A stretch of 64,000 nt of DNA. It comes from Jiulongibacter sediminis (lineage in GTDB: Bacteria > Bacteroidota > Bacteroidia > Cytophagales > Spirosomataceae). Of the stretch, positions 51,015 through 60,928 are shown one piece after another. Numbering within the stretch: the first letter of the stretch is position 1; each line of letters opens with the position of its first letter. Position numbers and translations under genes: made by a program. The stretch lies in contig NZ_LGTQ01000015.1 of the NCBI RefSeq assembly GCF_001306455.1, forward strand, positions 1-64,000. The letters run 5' to 3'. Under the pieces are notes generated by a model. The model was not told where the DNA came from. It saw nothing but the letters and a program-made list of their open reading frames with translations, and did no database searches.

Positions 51015-54000
51015 TTATGGACATCCAGCCCCTATTTCGGCCTTAAATACAGAACTGTTTTCAGCTTCAAAACCGGGAGCTAACGAAATGGAGTTTCCGG
51101 CTCTGAAAAGAACATTTGACGGTGAAGCCACAGTGCTGTTGGCGTTGATGGTTTCCAAAGCGTAGTTTTTTGAATCGGCACCAATATCATCAGTTACGCT
51201 CAATGCAACCTCAGCACCGAAACCCTGATGTTCATAAGCCCCTAAATCTACTATGGCCGTGGGCAAGCCGGTGTCATTGAAAATACGGGGTATACCAGCG
51301 AGATCAGTGGATACACTTACAGAGTCATTCAGGCCTTTATCGGCAAGTGGTGAACAGTTATTGAGTCTGAAATCTCCAGCTGTAGAAGGCGAAGCTGAGG
51401 GTTCCAAACCCTTGACAAACTCCGGATCTACAGAAGGTACATTGCCATTGGCAGTACTGGTTTGGGCATCAAGCATTGAGTGCGAAGTGTACAACGTAAT
51501 TTCAGGATCATTGAGTAAAATATCATTTCCTCTGGTTCCGTTTGCCAGATTATTCCAAAAAATAGAGTTCAAAATGACCGGAGTGAGATTGTATCCAATT
51601 GAATTAATGGAAATGGCTGAACCGAAATCTGAGGAGTAATTCCCTGAAAACGTACTGTTTATAATAGTAGCTTCTACCTTACCATTCATGTAAATGGCGG
51701 TACCATCCTGAGCGGTTACGTTACCTGTGAAGAGGCAGTTCGTCACCCTCGCGTACGAAGGGTTGGCTTCATCATATCCATTAAAATAAATCCCTGCTGC
51801 CCTGTTTGCCACATTTCCGGAGAAAATACTGTTTTCTACCAGCGGATCACTGGCATAACCATTATTAAAACTTGAACTGGAAATTCCAGCCCCATTAAAA
51901 CTCGCCGTATTTAAATAAAACCTGCAGGCACTGATGAAAGGTGAAGCTGCTCCGCTGTTACTATTATTGTATAATCCGGCTCCATTACGGGCATAGTTTA
52001 ACCTGAATACCGTATTTCTGATTACCGGGCTCGACTCTACAGTGCTCTGGCCCTCATTATGCCAGCCGGCTCCGTCCAGTTGATCTGTAAAAGGCTCTCC
52101 AGTGGCATGACCATGCTCTATCACAAAACCATCCACTGTAGTTTGGCTACCCGCACCAATAGTTCGCACCACATGAAATGAGTTATCAAGGCTATCTGAA
52201 GGGTTGCCGATATTCCCGGATAAAATGGATTCATTAGCCTCAAAATCCCTGTTAGCCAGGTCAAAGGTCAAAGGATTCTCAGTACCAGCAAAGCCACCAA
52301 AAAGCTTCGTACTATCTGCCAAAAGAAAAGAAACATTCCTGTTTAAGGTATCAATGGGATAATAATACCCTGCCGCCACCCAGACAGAGTCTTCATAAGA
52401 GCAGACACTTAAAAGCTGCTGAGCCTCCTGAATTTTCTTAAAGGCTTTTGCCCAGGAAGAACCGTCTCCACCTTCCGCAGCATCATCATTGACATAAATA
52501 ATATGGCTTCCAGGATCACCCTGAAATTCAACAGCCCCGATATCAGGGTTACCTGAACGGCTATTTCCGAAAATATCCGCTGCGGGAGCACCGGTACCAG
52601 TTCCTGAATTAATCAGAGGAGAACACTTAGTAAGCCTAACGTCATTGCCCTCAATTGGTGCATCGGCATAGCCAAAAGACGTAATGACCAAAGGATTGAG
52701 CGAGGCATCTAAATTTCCGCTACCGGTGACAGAACTATATTCAACTAGAGAGAAAGAAGGAGTAATATCATTACCGGTATCAGATTCAACAGAGTTCTTA
52801 TACAAAGTTCCGGAATTTGACCAGCCGTTATTATTCCATATTACAGTATTTAAAACTTGGGTGGTCAGTGAAGTGGCGGATGAGCTGAGGTAAATTCCTC
52901 CACCGTAACGGGCTTCATTCCCAATAATAGAGCAATTGATAATTGAAATATCCAGATTCCCACTATCAGCCCCTAAGTGGATTCCTCCACCTCTTGATCC
53001 GAATCCTACTCCGGCATTTCCGGTGATAATACAATTGGTTAGGGAAACTGGTGTACTTTCAGTAAGGTTATTAAAATAAAGGCCACCTCCTGAGCCCCCT
53101 GTTGTATTGAAATCAATTACACAATTCTCAAAAATTCCACCTGTGGTACCTCCGGATTCGCCGAATCCGGCAATGGCTCCGCCAGAATTGGAAGAATAAT
53201 TACTTCGGAACGTACAGTTTCTGATTGTAGGAGAGGAGACCTGTGAATTATCCGCATGTATGAGTAAGCCTCCCCCATATTTTTGAGAATTCGGAAAAGA
53301 GGCAATTGCATTCCCTCCCTGAATCAGAAACCCATCAAGAAGAGTTTCTGATGTTACATTCTTAGCCCTGACCACATTATGTCGCGTGCCTTGCCCGTCC
53401 AGAATAGTTTTATGCTGTAACCAGTCACGTTCGGCAAGATTACTCTCAGACCCGGCAAAGCCACCATAAATTTTTACACTGTCAGGTAAAGTAAATGCCG
53501 CTGAAGCAGAATTCTCCGGCGAATAGGTACTTGCCGCCACCCATACTTCTGTTCCTTTTTGACTGTTTTCAAGAGCATTGGTTAAACTGGTAAAGGCATC
53601 CATCCAGTTTACTCCGTTATTATTACCCCCGGCCGTTTTATTTACGTAAAGCCGTGAAGCAAACTCGTAGGCTCCTCTATCCACTATGTCGGCATTGAAT
53701 CTGGCCTTGCCTGCCAGATCAGTATTTATTTCTTGAGGCACCACCCCGTTATTTCCTGAATTAATCGCAGGTGAACCAAATTTTAACCGGAAATCACCTC
53801 CCGCCCCATTTTTGAAAAGTGGGTCGGCATTAATGTTATTATTCAGCGGGGCAAAGCTGGCTTCTTCTACTATACTGTACTGGATATTGACATTGGAATT
53901 AGCACTATATTCTGCATGTGATCCATTTGAGGTGCCCACAATGTCCACATTATTATTCTCAAAAAGGCAATTTGTAAAATCTATGGGCGTTTGCCCGGAA

Positions 54001-55937
54001 TCAAAGTATTGGATATTTATAACACGGGAGGTGGCCCCGTAAAAGGTACAGTTAATAAAATGTGGTTGGGTATCAGTGTTCCCGTCATCATATCCTATGT
54101 GTTCTTCCCCGTTTGAGTCAAATAAACAGTTGATAATGGAGGCTGAAATGTCGCCAAAATCTCCAAACATAAAAATTCCATCGCCAAAGTCGGAAGCCGT
54201 GTTATTTGAAAAAATGCTGTTTGAAATGGAAGGGCTGCAAACTCCGTAATTACCATTTTCATAAATGGCTCCACCGTCACGGAGGGCGGTATTGAAGCTA
54301 AACGTACAAAACGAAATCTGAGGTTTTGCCACAGCACCTGATTCATCAGCATCGCAATAAAAAGCACCACCCCATCTCGCAGTATTGTTTAAGAATTTGC
54401 ACTGGGTAACAGTAGGTGAAGACTCATTCCCTGTAGTGGCTGTATTATACCATCCGCCCCCTCTTTCTGACCTCCCCCCATTGATAGTGCCATAGCCATG
54501 CATTATAGAAAAGCCATTGACTTCTGTAAAGGCAGATACATTTTTGGTATAAATCACATTATAACTGTTGTCTAAACTATCAGCTGTCTGGCCAATATCC
54601 CCGCTTAGAATAGTCTTATAAAATGAGATATTCCGGTTATCCAGATTAAAGTTTGAGGCTTCCCCGCCATTAAAGCCACCATAGACTTTCACGCTGTCTG
54701 GTATTTCAAAAGAAATGCCGCGGTCTGTTCCGGGGGTAGGCTTGTAGGTGCCGGCTGAAACCCAGATAACGGTTCCCTGTGTGGCTGCGGCCAGAGCTTT
54801 TTGCAGATCAGTGTAAGCGTGAGTCCAGGAGCTTCCATTTTTGTTTCCATTGGCATTGGTTTTGGTATAAAGCATTGGCTGAAATTCAAAAGCCCCCATG
54901 TCTGTTTCTGACCCGGCTATTCTACCAGAGCCTAACAAGTCATTCAAAGTACCCGCAGGTAGAAAGGTCTGGTTACCGGCGTCTTTTGCCAATGAGTTTA
55001 TATTCAGTCGGTAGTCATCAGAAGCAGCATCCACAAACCCGGGGTTTCCCTGAAGATTTCCGTTAAAGCCAGAGCTGAAACCTGAGCCTGAGTAATCATT
55101 TAAGATATTATTCGAAGCAGCTGTTGGTGTTGAAGATTGAATATCAGGACCACCGCTAACGGCTGTATTATTGAAGAAAACAGAATTGTATAAATAAAAG
55201 CTGGAAGTTCCCGCATTCCTGAAACCTCCACCATTGGTATCAGAGCTGTTTCCGGCAAAAGTACTGTTGATGATTTTCCAATGATTATTCGATTCAGCAT
55301 AAATAGCTCCTCCTGCTTCATTGGTATGATTATCATAGAACAGACAGTTGACCAACAGGGCATTATTACCCGAAGAACTTCGGGCGTTGATGGCTCCTCC
55401 GAATTTGATGCTTTGGTTTCCGTTAAACTCACAACCCATTAACACCATTTCACCCTCCTGAATCCGGATGGCTCCACCCAGATAGGCCAAATTGTTTTTA
55501 AATCTGCAGTTTTCGATCAATAAGGTATCAGAACTGAATTCATAAAAAATAGCCCCACCCCAGTTTGTAGGAGAGTTACCAAGCGGTTTTCCACCGTTTT
55601 GCATGGTAAGATTATAAAAGTTACAACGGGCAGAAACACTAAATAAATTAAGGTCAAAGCCGCTTCCATCGATAATAGTCAGATCCTTCCCGTTTCCTAT
55701 AAAAGTGAGTGTTTTTGAAAATGAGATGGTTGACGAAAGCATGATCGGTGCTCCATCTGTGGATGTATCAAACCTGATGGTATCTCCTGCAGAAGCAGCA
55801 CTTATGGCCTCTCTGAGGCTACCTGCTCCGCTATCTGCCGAATTTCCAACCACATACTGACCCCCGTATGCCATGGAGTTTACAAAGAGGCAAAAAGTAA
55901 AAAATTGAATGCTTTTGTGGAAGTATCTTCTCTTCAT
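51015..55937 (-). CDS. Giant secreted beta-helix surface protein with coat-hanger C-terminal domain
   Basis: A 1640-residue exported protein (signal peptide 'IQFFTFCLFVNSMAYGG'). It has four homologous modules, about 32-352, 355-759, 761-1138 and 1145-1570. Modules 2-4 open with 'YVN...NG-x-x-W-x-x-A-(F/Y)' and 'VWVAAGTY' blocks; each module has parallel beta-helix repeats rich in 'GGAI', 'NC-x-F' and 'GN-x-A', and ends in a choice-of-anchor-Q-like 'SPAINSG...DLAG...D-x-GAYEF'. Residues 1577-1640 are a coat-hanger domain ('AGNSISLAPGFEAENSSVF'). Probably an adhesin or polysaccharide-binding surface protein; no catalytic residues seen. The same C-terminal domain ends the LytTR fusion, suggesting a shared sorting route. 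Confidence 0.85.
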   Translation of the reverse strand: MKRRYFHKSIQFFTFCLFVNSMAYGGQYVVGNSADSGAGSLREAISAASAGDTIRFDTSTDGAPIMLSSTISFSKTLTFIGNGKDLTIIDGSGFDLNLFSVSARCNFYNLTMQNGGKPLGNSPTNWGGAIFYEFSSDTLLIENCRFKNNLAYLGGAIRIQEGEMVLMGCEFNGNQSIKFGGAINARSSSGNNALLVNCLFYDNHTNEAGGAIYAESNNHWKIINSTFAGNSSDTNGGGFRNAGTSSFYLYNSVFFNNTAVSGGPDIQSSTPTAASNNILNDYSGSGFSSGFNGNLQGNPGFVDAASDDYRLNINSLAKDAGNQTFLPAGTLNDLLGSGRIAGSETDMGAFEFQPMLYTKTNANGNKNGSSWTHAYTDLQKALAAATQGTVIWVSAGTYKPTPGTDRGISFEIPDSVKVYGGFNGGEASNFNLDNRNISFYKTILSGDIGQTADSLDNSYNVIYTKNVSAFTEVNGFSIMHGYGTINGGRSERGGGWYNTATTGNESSPTVTQCKFLNNTARWGGAFYCDADESGAVAKPQISFCTFSFNTALRDGGAIYENGNYGVCSPSISNSIFSNNTASDFGDGIFMFGDFGDISASIINCLFDSNGEEHIGYDDGNTDTQPHFINCTFYGATSRVINIQYFDSGQTPIDFTNCLFENNNVDIVGTSNGSHAEYSANSNVNIQYSIVEEASFAPLNNNINADPLFKNGAGGDFRLKFGSPAINSGNNGVVPQEINTDLAGKARFNADIVDRGAYEFASRLYVNKTAGGNNNGVNWMDAFTSLTNALENSQKGTEVWVAASTYSPENSASAAFTLPDSVKIYGGFAGSESNLAERDWLQHKTILDGQGTRHNVVRAKNVTSETLLDGFLIQGGNAIASFPNSQKYGGGLLIHADNSQVSSPTIRNCTFRSNYSSNSGGAIAGFGESGGTTGGIFENCVIDFNTTGGSGGGLYFNNLTESTPVSLTNCIITGNAGVGFGSRGGGIHLGADSGNLDISIINCSIIGNEARYGGGIYLSSSATSLTTQVLNTVIWNNNGWSNSGTLYKNSVESDTGNDITPSFSLVEYSSVTGSGNLDASLNPLVITSFGYADAPIEGNDVRLTKCSPLINSGTGTGAPAADIFGNSRSGNPDIGAVEFQGDPGSHIIYVNDDAAEGGDGSSWAKAFKKIQEAQQLLSVCSYEDSVWVAAGYYYPIDTLNRNVSFLLADSTKLFGGFAGTENPLTFDLANRDFEANESILSGNIGNPSDSLDNSFHVVRTIGAGSQTTVDGFVIEHGHATGEPFTDQLDGAGWHNEGQSTVESSPVIRNTVFRLNYARNGAGLYNNSNSGAASPFISACRFYLNTASFNGAGISSSSFNNGYASDPLVENSIFSGNVANRAAGIYFNGYDEANPSYARVTNCLFTGNVTAQDGTAIYMNGKVEATIINSTFSGNYSSDFGSAISINSIGYNLTPVILNSIFWNNLANGTRGNDILLNDPEITLYTSHSMLDAQTSTANGNVPSVDPEFVKGLEPSASPSTAGDFRLNNCSPLADKGLNDSVSVSTDLAGIPRIFNDTGLPTAIVDLGAYEHQGFGAEVALSVTDDIGADSKNYALETINANSTVASPSNVLFRAGNSISLAPGFEAENSSVFKAEIGAGCP

Positions 55938-56544
55938 AAACTAAAGTGATGTTTTGAAATATTGTGTTTCACGACCTGAAGGGTCATATGTCTGGAAATT
56001 CTGATTAACTTTTTGTTTTTCGGTATGAAATAAAGCTTACGATCTCAGTCCCGCCCCTATTAGGATTTATTGATCAAATAAAACCGGTAATCCTTAGGAA
56101 GCCTTCATTAACAAAGTGCTCAAAAAAGCTCGGGGAAGACCTGAAAGCTGCCTTTTGCCTTCACTAAAGTTTAGAAATGAATAATTGGATGAAGCCACGA
56201 GCAAATAGATATTTTCATGGCTGCCGGTTCTCAGAATCTTTGGTGCAGAGATGTTTGTCATAATTTTTGCGAATTATTTTCAAAGTTCATCAATAGAGCA
56301 CTTGCTGTCAATCACCCTACAGGGTGATTTTTAAGTTCTTCCTCTGTTGTTTCCATCTTCTTTATGCTCTTGTGCCAAAGACATTGAGATAATCGATAAA
56401 TGATTTGATTATGGCATATAAGAGTGAGACCTGTAAGGATTTTTCAACTGTAGGGTGCCTGATTTATTCTTGAGGCGAGGTTGAAGAAACCACTCTAAAA
56501 AAGGGTATGTAGATAGAAAAGGCTGCCTAGTTCTTCTTTTGTCT
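55938..56544. other. 607-base intergenic region with a perfect dyad
   Basis: No convincing gene or RNA seen. It holds the palindrome AATCACCCT-AC-AGGGTGATT (56310-56329), whose 2-base centre is too tight for a good hairpin loop and suggests an operator, and a partial copy (CTGTAGGGTG at about 56448-56457). The beta-helix gene's promoter should lie in the left part; no exact TAnnTTTG box was found there. Confidence 0.35.
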
Positions 56545-57603
56545 TCAAAACAATTTTAGTTGCCCCGGTTTTTGAAAAGCGTTGAAATCAAAATCGTGTA
56601 CTTCTTTATCTTTGAAATAACGGGCGTTTGAGATGGCAAAAAGCTGTTTGATGTGCTGGGCAAACTTGCCTTCACCCCGCATTCTTCTTCCGAAGTCGCT
56701 GTCATTCAACTTCCCCCCATGCATTTCTTTAATTTGATTAAGCACTTTTTCGGCTTTATGAGGGTAGGCCTTGAAAATCCAGTCTTCAAAAAGCTGCCCT
56801 ATGCTTCCGTTCAGACGAACTACGGTGTAGGCGATCCATCCGGCACCGCTTTCAGCTGAGGCTTTTGCTATCGCCGGAATTTCGTTATCATTTAACCCGG
56901 GAATAATGGGTGCAATATTGACCCCGCTGGGTATGCCTGCTGAGCTCAATTTTTGTAAAATCTGCAAACGCTTTTGACCGGAAACCGTTCTGGGCTCCAG
57001 ATTTCGGCGAAGCTCTTCCTTCAGGCTGGTAATTGAGATAATAACCTTAATCAATCGTTTCTCTGAGAGTCTTTGTAAAAGGTCAATATCCCTCAAAACC
57101 AGAGCATTCTTTGTAATAATAGCAACCGGGTTCTGGTACTTCAGACAAATTTCAAGCATTCTTCGCGTGAGCTCAAACTTCTTTTCGGCTGGCTGATAGC
57201 AATCTGTGTTACCCGAAAAAAGAATAGGTGTTGACTTCCAATTCTTCCTATTAAACTCCTTTTCCAGAAGCTCAGGGGCGTTCTTTTTCACGATGATATT
57301 CTGCTCAAACTCCAGACCAGCCGAGTAGCCAAAATACTCATGCGTGTTTCGGGCGTAGCAGTAAATACAACCATGTTCGCAGCCCTGATACGGGTTGACG
57401 GATTTTCCGTTTCGCAGATCAGGACTTGTAATGGTATTGACCACTTTTTTAGGGTGTTCTACCAGATATTTGGTTTTTGAAGATCTGAAATTTTCTTCTT
57501 CACCAAAGGCGAATTCTTCGTCATACTCAATACTCAGCTCTCTGAATTTGTTCAAAGAATTGAATTGTGCACCGCGGCCTTTGATTTTTGGGATTTCGCT
57601 CAT
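56545..57603 (-). CDS. PA0069-family radical SAM protein (SplB-like)
   Basis: A 352-residue radical SAM protein with cluster cysteines C75, C79 and C82 ('GCEHGCIYCYAR'). The opening ('IKGRGAQFN'), 'NPYQGCEHGC' and 'ILFSGNTDCYQPAEKKF' identify the PA0069/Rv2578c family, distantly related to spore photoproduct lyase. Its substrate is unknown; links to nucleic acid repair are proposed for relatives. Divergent from the exonuclease gene. Confidence 0.88.
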   Translation of the reverse strand: MSEIPKIKGRGAQFNSLNKFRELSIEYDEEFAFGEEENFRSSKTKYLVEHPKKVVNTITSPDLRNGKSVNPYQGCEHGCIYCYARNTHEYFGYSAGLEFEQNIIVKKNAPELLEKEFNRKNWKSTPILFSGNTDCYQPAEKKFELTRRMLEICLKYQNPVAIITKNALVLRDIDLLQRLSEKRLIKVIISITSLKEELRRNLEPRTVSGQKRLQILQKLSSAGIPSGVNIAPIIPGLNDNEIPAIAKASAESGAGWIAYTVVRLNGSIGQLFEDWIFKAYPHKAEKVLNQIKEMHGGKLNDSDFGRRMRGEGKFAQHIKQLFAISNARYFKDKEVHDFDFNAFQKPGQLKLF

Positions 57604-57651
57604 TTGAGATTTAAAACTACAGCTTGGCCGACCTCATCCGTCTAAAAAAAC

Positions 57652-57659
57652 TACCTTTG
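57652..57659 (+). promoter_or_regulatory. Candidate -7 box for the exonuclease gene
   Basis: TACCTTTG, exact TAnnTTTG, 27 bases upstream of the ATG, in the 83-base divergent gap. The nearest upstream TTG is about 25 bases away, longer than usual. Confidence 0.4.
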
Positions 57660-57686
57660 CTACATCATTTGGCATAAATCAAATTC

Positions 57687-58508
57687 ATGAATCATTCTCT
57701 GAAACTTAAAAAGCCTCTGGCTGTATTTGACCTTGAAACTACCGGGACCAATATTTCGCGTGACCGTATAGTGGAAATCTCAATTGCTAAAGCAATGCCC
57801 GACGGCTCTGTTGAGGTAAAAACGAAAAGGATAAACCCGGAAATGCCGATTCCAATTGAATCCAGCCTCATACACGGCATTTATGATGAGGATGTAAAAG
57901 ATGAACCTACTTTCAGGCAAATGGCTAAATCAATGGCTCAGTTTCTTCAAGGTTGTGATCTGGCCGGGTTTAACAGCAACCGCTTTGACATACCGATGTT
58001 GGTGGAGGAGTTTTTAAGAGTGGATTCCAGCCTGTTTGATGTAAAAAACAGGAAGTTTGTGGATGTGCAGCGGATTTTCCATCAAATGGAGCCAAGAACT
58101 CTGAGTGCAGCTTACAAATTTTATTGCGACAAAACACTTGACAATGCCCATAGTGCAGAAGCTGATACGTTGGCTACACTGGAGGTTCTCGATGCTCAAA
58201 TCGCAAGATATGAAGGAGTAAAAATTGAAACCAAAAAGGGTGAAGAAATAGAGCCGATTAAAAACGACGTGGAGGTGCTACATGAGTTTACCTCTAGCAA
58301 AATCGTTGATTTTGCGGCCCGAATGGCCTATAACGATAAAGACGAGATTGTGTTCAACTTTGGAAAACACAAGGGTAAACTGGTGACAGACGTCCTGAAA
58401 AGAGAGCCTGCTTATTTTGACTGGATCATGAACAATGATTTTCCGAGAGATACCAAACAAAAATTAACTCAAATAAAGCTGAGCACCTCAAATACCCTGT
58501 TCGGTTAA
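57687..58508 (+). CDS. DnaQ-like 3'-5' exonuclease
   Basis: A 273-residue DEDD exonuclease: ExoI D15 and E17 ('VFDLETTG'), ExoII aspartate in 'GFNSNRFDIPML', ExoIII histidine and aspartate in 'AHSAEADTLATLEVL'. After residue 200 comes a short extra domain with 'FNFGKHKGKLVTDV' and 'YFDWIMNNDFP', a pattern common in bacterial exonucleases of this type. It degrades DNA or RNA from 3' ends, as a repair nuclease or stand-alone proofreading subunit. Confidence 0.9.
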   Translation: MNHSLKLKKPLAVFDLETTGTNISRDRIVEISIAKAMPDGSVEVKTKRINPEMPIPIESSLIHGIYDEDVKDEPTFRQMAKSMAQFLQGCDLAGFNSNRFDIPMLVEEFLRVDSSLFDVKNRKFVDVQRIFHQMEPRTLSAAYKFYCDKTLDNAHSAEADTLATLEVLDAQIARYEGVKIETKKGEEIEPIKNDVEVLHEFTSSKIVDFAARMAYNDKDEIVFNFGKHKGKLVTDVLKREPAYFDWIMNNDFPRDTKQKLTQIKLSTSNTLFG

Positions 58509-58578
58509 ATTCTTAGAAAAATACAAATCCTTCTTCTTAAATAGCTTCGATTCTTTTCTGTGTAAAAGATTTAATGGC

Positions 58579-58586
58579 TAATTTTG
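58579..58586 (+). promoter_or_regulatory. Candidate -7 box for the nuoKLMN operon
   Basis: TAATTTTG, exact TAnnTTTG, 33 bases upstream of the nuoK start in the 111-base gap after the exonuclease gene. The -33 position has only a weak TTCTG. It supports independent expression of the nuo genes. Confidence 0.45.
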
Positions 58587-58619
58587 CGGCAAATTTTCTA
58601 AACTCCTGAAAATACAAGA

Positions 58620-58961
58620 ATGGAGAACCAATTACCGGCCATGCCGGACGTCATAGCTCAGGTACCGCTTAACAATTACGTTTTGTTGGCGAGCATTCTG
58701 TTTATCATTGGCATAGCCGGTGTTTTGATTCGAAGAAATGCTATTATTATGCTGATGTCTATTGAGCTGATGCTCAATGCTGTAAACCTGCTACTTGTAG
58801 CCTTTTCTTCTTACAGGTCTGACCCCAACGGACAGATTTTCGTATTCTTCATCATGGCCGTGGCTGCGGCTGAAGTAGCGGTTGGTCTGGCCATAATTGT
58901 TATGATTTACAGGAATATCCGATCCATAGATATTAGTCTGCTGGATAAACTAAGAGGTTAA
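58620..58961 (+). CDS. nuoK: NADH-quinone oxidoreductase subunit K
   Basis: A 113-residue three-helix subunit of the complex I membrane arm. 'LFIIGIAGVLIRRNAIIMLMSIELMLNAVNLLLV' (read in shorter blocks) carries the conserved glutamate of the proton path in TM2, and 'FVFFIMAVAAAEVAVGLAI' the second glutamate in TM3. The N-terminus is about 15 residues longer than typical; Met8 is an alternative start. First gene of nuoKLMN, with nuoL 13 bases downstream. Confidence 0.93.
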   Translation: MENQLPAMPDVIAQVPLNNYVLLASILFIIGIAGVLIRRNAIIMLMSIELMLNAVNLLLVAFSSYRSDPNGQIFVFFIMAVAAAEVAVGLAIIVMIYRNIRSIDISLLDKLRG

Positions 58962-58974
58962 AAGAAACAGAAGT

Positions 58975-60924
58975 ATGTCATTAATAGCACTCATTCCGCT
59001 CTTTCCACTGATTGGTTTCCTGATCAATGGACTTGGCTATAAGAAAATTCCAAAAGCAATAGTGGCCCCGGTAGGAATTGGAGCCGCATTGTTATCATTC
59101 ATCACCACTGTACTGGTTTATTTCCAGTTTAAGGCTGATGGCCAAACCATCATTCAGCCGCTTTTTGACTGGATTACTGTTGGAGGGCTGAATATCTCTT
59201 TTGCTTTTCAAATTGACCAGTTGAGCATTATCATGCTCTTCATCATTACGGGAGTGGGCACACTGATTCACCTTTACTCAAAGGGTTATATGAGTCATGA
59301 CGAGGGCTACGGCAAGTTTTTCGCCTACCTGAACCTCTTCCTGTTCTCTATGCTTCTTTTAGTAATGGGAGCTAATTACCTCATCATGTTCATTGGCTGG
59401 GAGGGCGTTGGTCTTTGTTCATACCTTTTGATCGGTTTCTGGAATAAACGTTCAGATTTTGGCGATGCTGCACGTAAGGCGTTTATCATGAACCGTGTGG
59501 GCGACCTCGGTTTCCTGATTGGTATCTTTTTAATCATTCGTCAGTTTGGAACACTTGAGTATCTCTCGGTTTTTGAGCAGGCTCAGGGTTTAGAAATGGG
59601 TAACATTTCTATCATGTTCATTACCTTTTGTCTCTTTATCGGGGCGATGGGTAAATCCGCTCAGATTCCACTTTTCACCTGGCTGCCGGATGCCATGGCT
59701 GGTCCTACACCTGTTTCAGCTTTAATTCACGCTGCCACCATGGTAACTTCAGGTATTTATATGGTGGTGAGAAGCAATGTGCTGTATACGCTTTCACCGG
59801 ATACGCTTGAATTCATTGCCTGGATAGGCACATTGACTGCACTTTTGGCGGCTTCAATTGCCCTCTTCCAAAACGATATTAAAAAAGTATTGGCGTACTC
59901 CACAGTGAGTCAGCTGGGTTATATGTTTATTGGTCTTGGTGTAATGGCTTACACTTCCGGCTTTTTCCATGTGATCACTCATGCTTTCTTTAAGGCACTT
60001 TTGTTCTTAGGTGCGGGTTCAGTAATTCACGCCATGAGCGATGAGCAAGATATCAGTAAAATGGGAGGTCTTTGGTCAAAAATTAAGATCACGGCTGCCA
60101 CATTCTTGATTGGTACAATTGCCATTTCCGGTTTACCGCCTTTTGCCGGTTTCTTCTCAAAAGATGAAATTCTTGCACATGTCTTTGAGCATAATAAAGC
60201 CATGTGGGCTTTGGCAATGGTTGGCTCATTCATGACGGCGTTTTATATGTTCCGTTTGTTCTTTCTGACTTTCACTGGAAAATTCAGAGGAACCAAAGAG
60301 CAGGAAGACCACCTTCATGAGTCGCCTTCTTCAATGACCATCCCTCTGATTGTTCTGGCTGGTTTGTCCATTGTTGGTGGCTTCATCGGTTTCCCGGAAA
60401 TATTCCATTTGCCTCACGCTTTAGCAGATTTTCTTAGTCCTCTTTATGATGGTTCAAGAGCCGTGAATCCTGAGTTCGGATTGGTTCATTTAAGTCATTC
60501 TACCGAGTGGATGCTGATGGGCTTTTCCGTATTATTAGCTGCTGTCGCTTTAGGAGTTGCATGGTTTATTTATGTGAAGAAAGAAACTCAACCGGCGGAT
60601 CCTTCTCAACTTGGTGGTATTAAAAAGGTATTGGCTGACAAATACTACCTGGATGAAGCTTATCAAATTGCCTTTGTTAAGCCTGTGGAAAAAGCTTCTC
60701 AATTTTTCTACAGTACCATTGATAAAAAGGCCATTGACCGTGTAGTGGAAGGCACCGGCGACCTGACATCTTTACTCAATAGACTCAGCACTAAACTACA
60801 GACGGGCTCCACAGGATTTTATATTCTGGTGATGAGCATTGCTGTAGCGGCCATTTTGATCTTGAATATGGGCACCGAAATAGCAGATCAGTTTTTCTCA
60901 ATTTTCAATGCTCAAACCAAATAG
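58975..60924 (+). CDS. nuoL: NADH-quinone oxidoreductase subunit L
   Basis: A 649-residue antiporter-like subunit, the distal proton pump of complex I. It has the proton-conducting core 'WEGVGLCSYLLIGFW', 'LFTWLPDAMAGPTPVSALIHAATMV' (shorter blocks, with the key lysine in 'GKSAQIPLF') and 'LAYSTVSQLGYMF'. The C-terminal part with 'ALGVAWFIYVKKE' and the long segment after it fits the lateral helix. Length normal. Separated from nuoM by 4 bases. Confidence 0.95.
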   Translation: MSLIALIPLFPLIGFLINGLGYKKIPKAIVAPVGIGAALLSFITTVLVYFQFKADGQTIIQPLFDWITVGGLNISFAFQIDQLSIIMLFIITGVGTLIHLYSKGYMSHDEGYGKFFAYLNLFLFSMLLLVMGANYLIMFIGWEGVGLCSYLLIGFWNKRSDFGDAARKAFIMNRVGDLGFLIGIFLIIRQFGTLEYLSVFEQAQGLEMGNISIMFITFCLFIGAMGKSAQIPLFTWLPDAMAGPTPVSALIHAATMVTSGIYMVVRSNVLYTLSPDTLEFIAWIGTLTALLAASIALFQNDIKKVLAYSTVSQLGYMFIGLGVMAYTSGFFHVITHAFFKALLFLGAGSVIHAMSDEQDISKMGGLWSKIKITAATFLIGTIAISGLPPFAGFFSKDEILAHVFEHNKAMWALAMVGSFMTAFYMFRLFFLTFTGKFRGTKEQEDHLHESPSSMTIPLIVLAGLSIVGGFIGFPEIFHLPHALADFLSPLYDGSRAVNPEFGLVHLSHSTEWMLMGFSVLLAAVALGVAWFIYVKKETQPADPSQLGGIKKVLADKYYLDEAYQIAFVKPVEKASQFFYSTIDKKAIDRVVEGTGDLTSLLNRLSTKLQTGSTGFYILVMSIAVAAILILNMGTEIADQFFSIFNAQTK

Positions 60925-60928
60925 ATAG

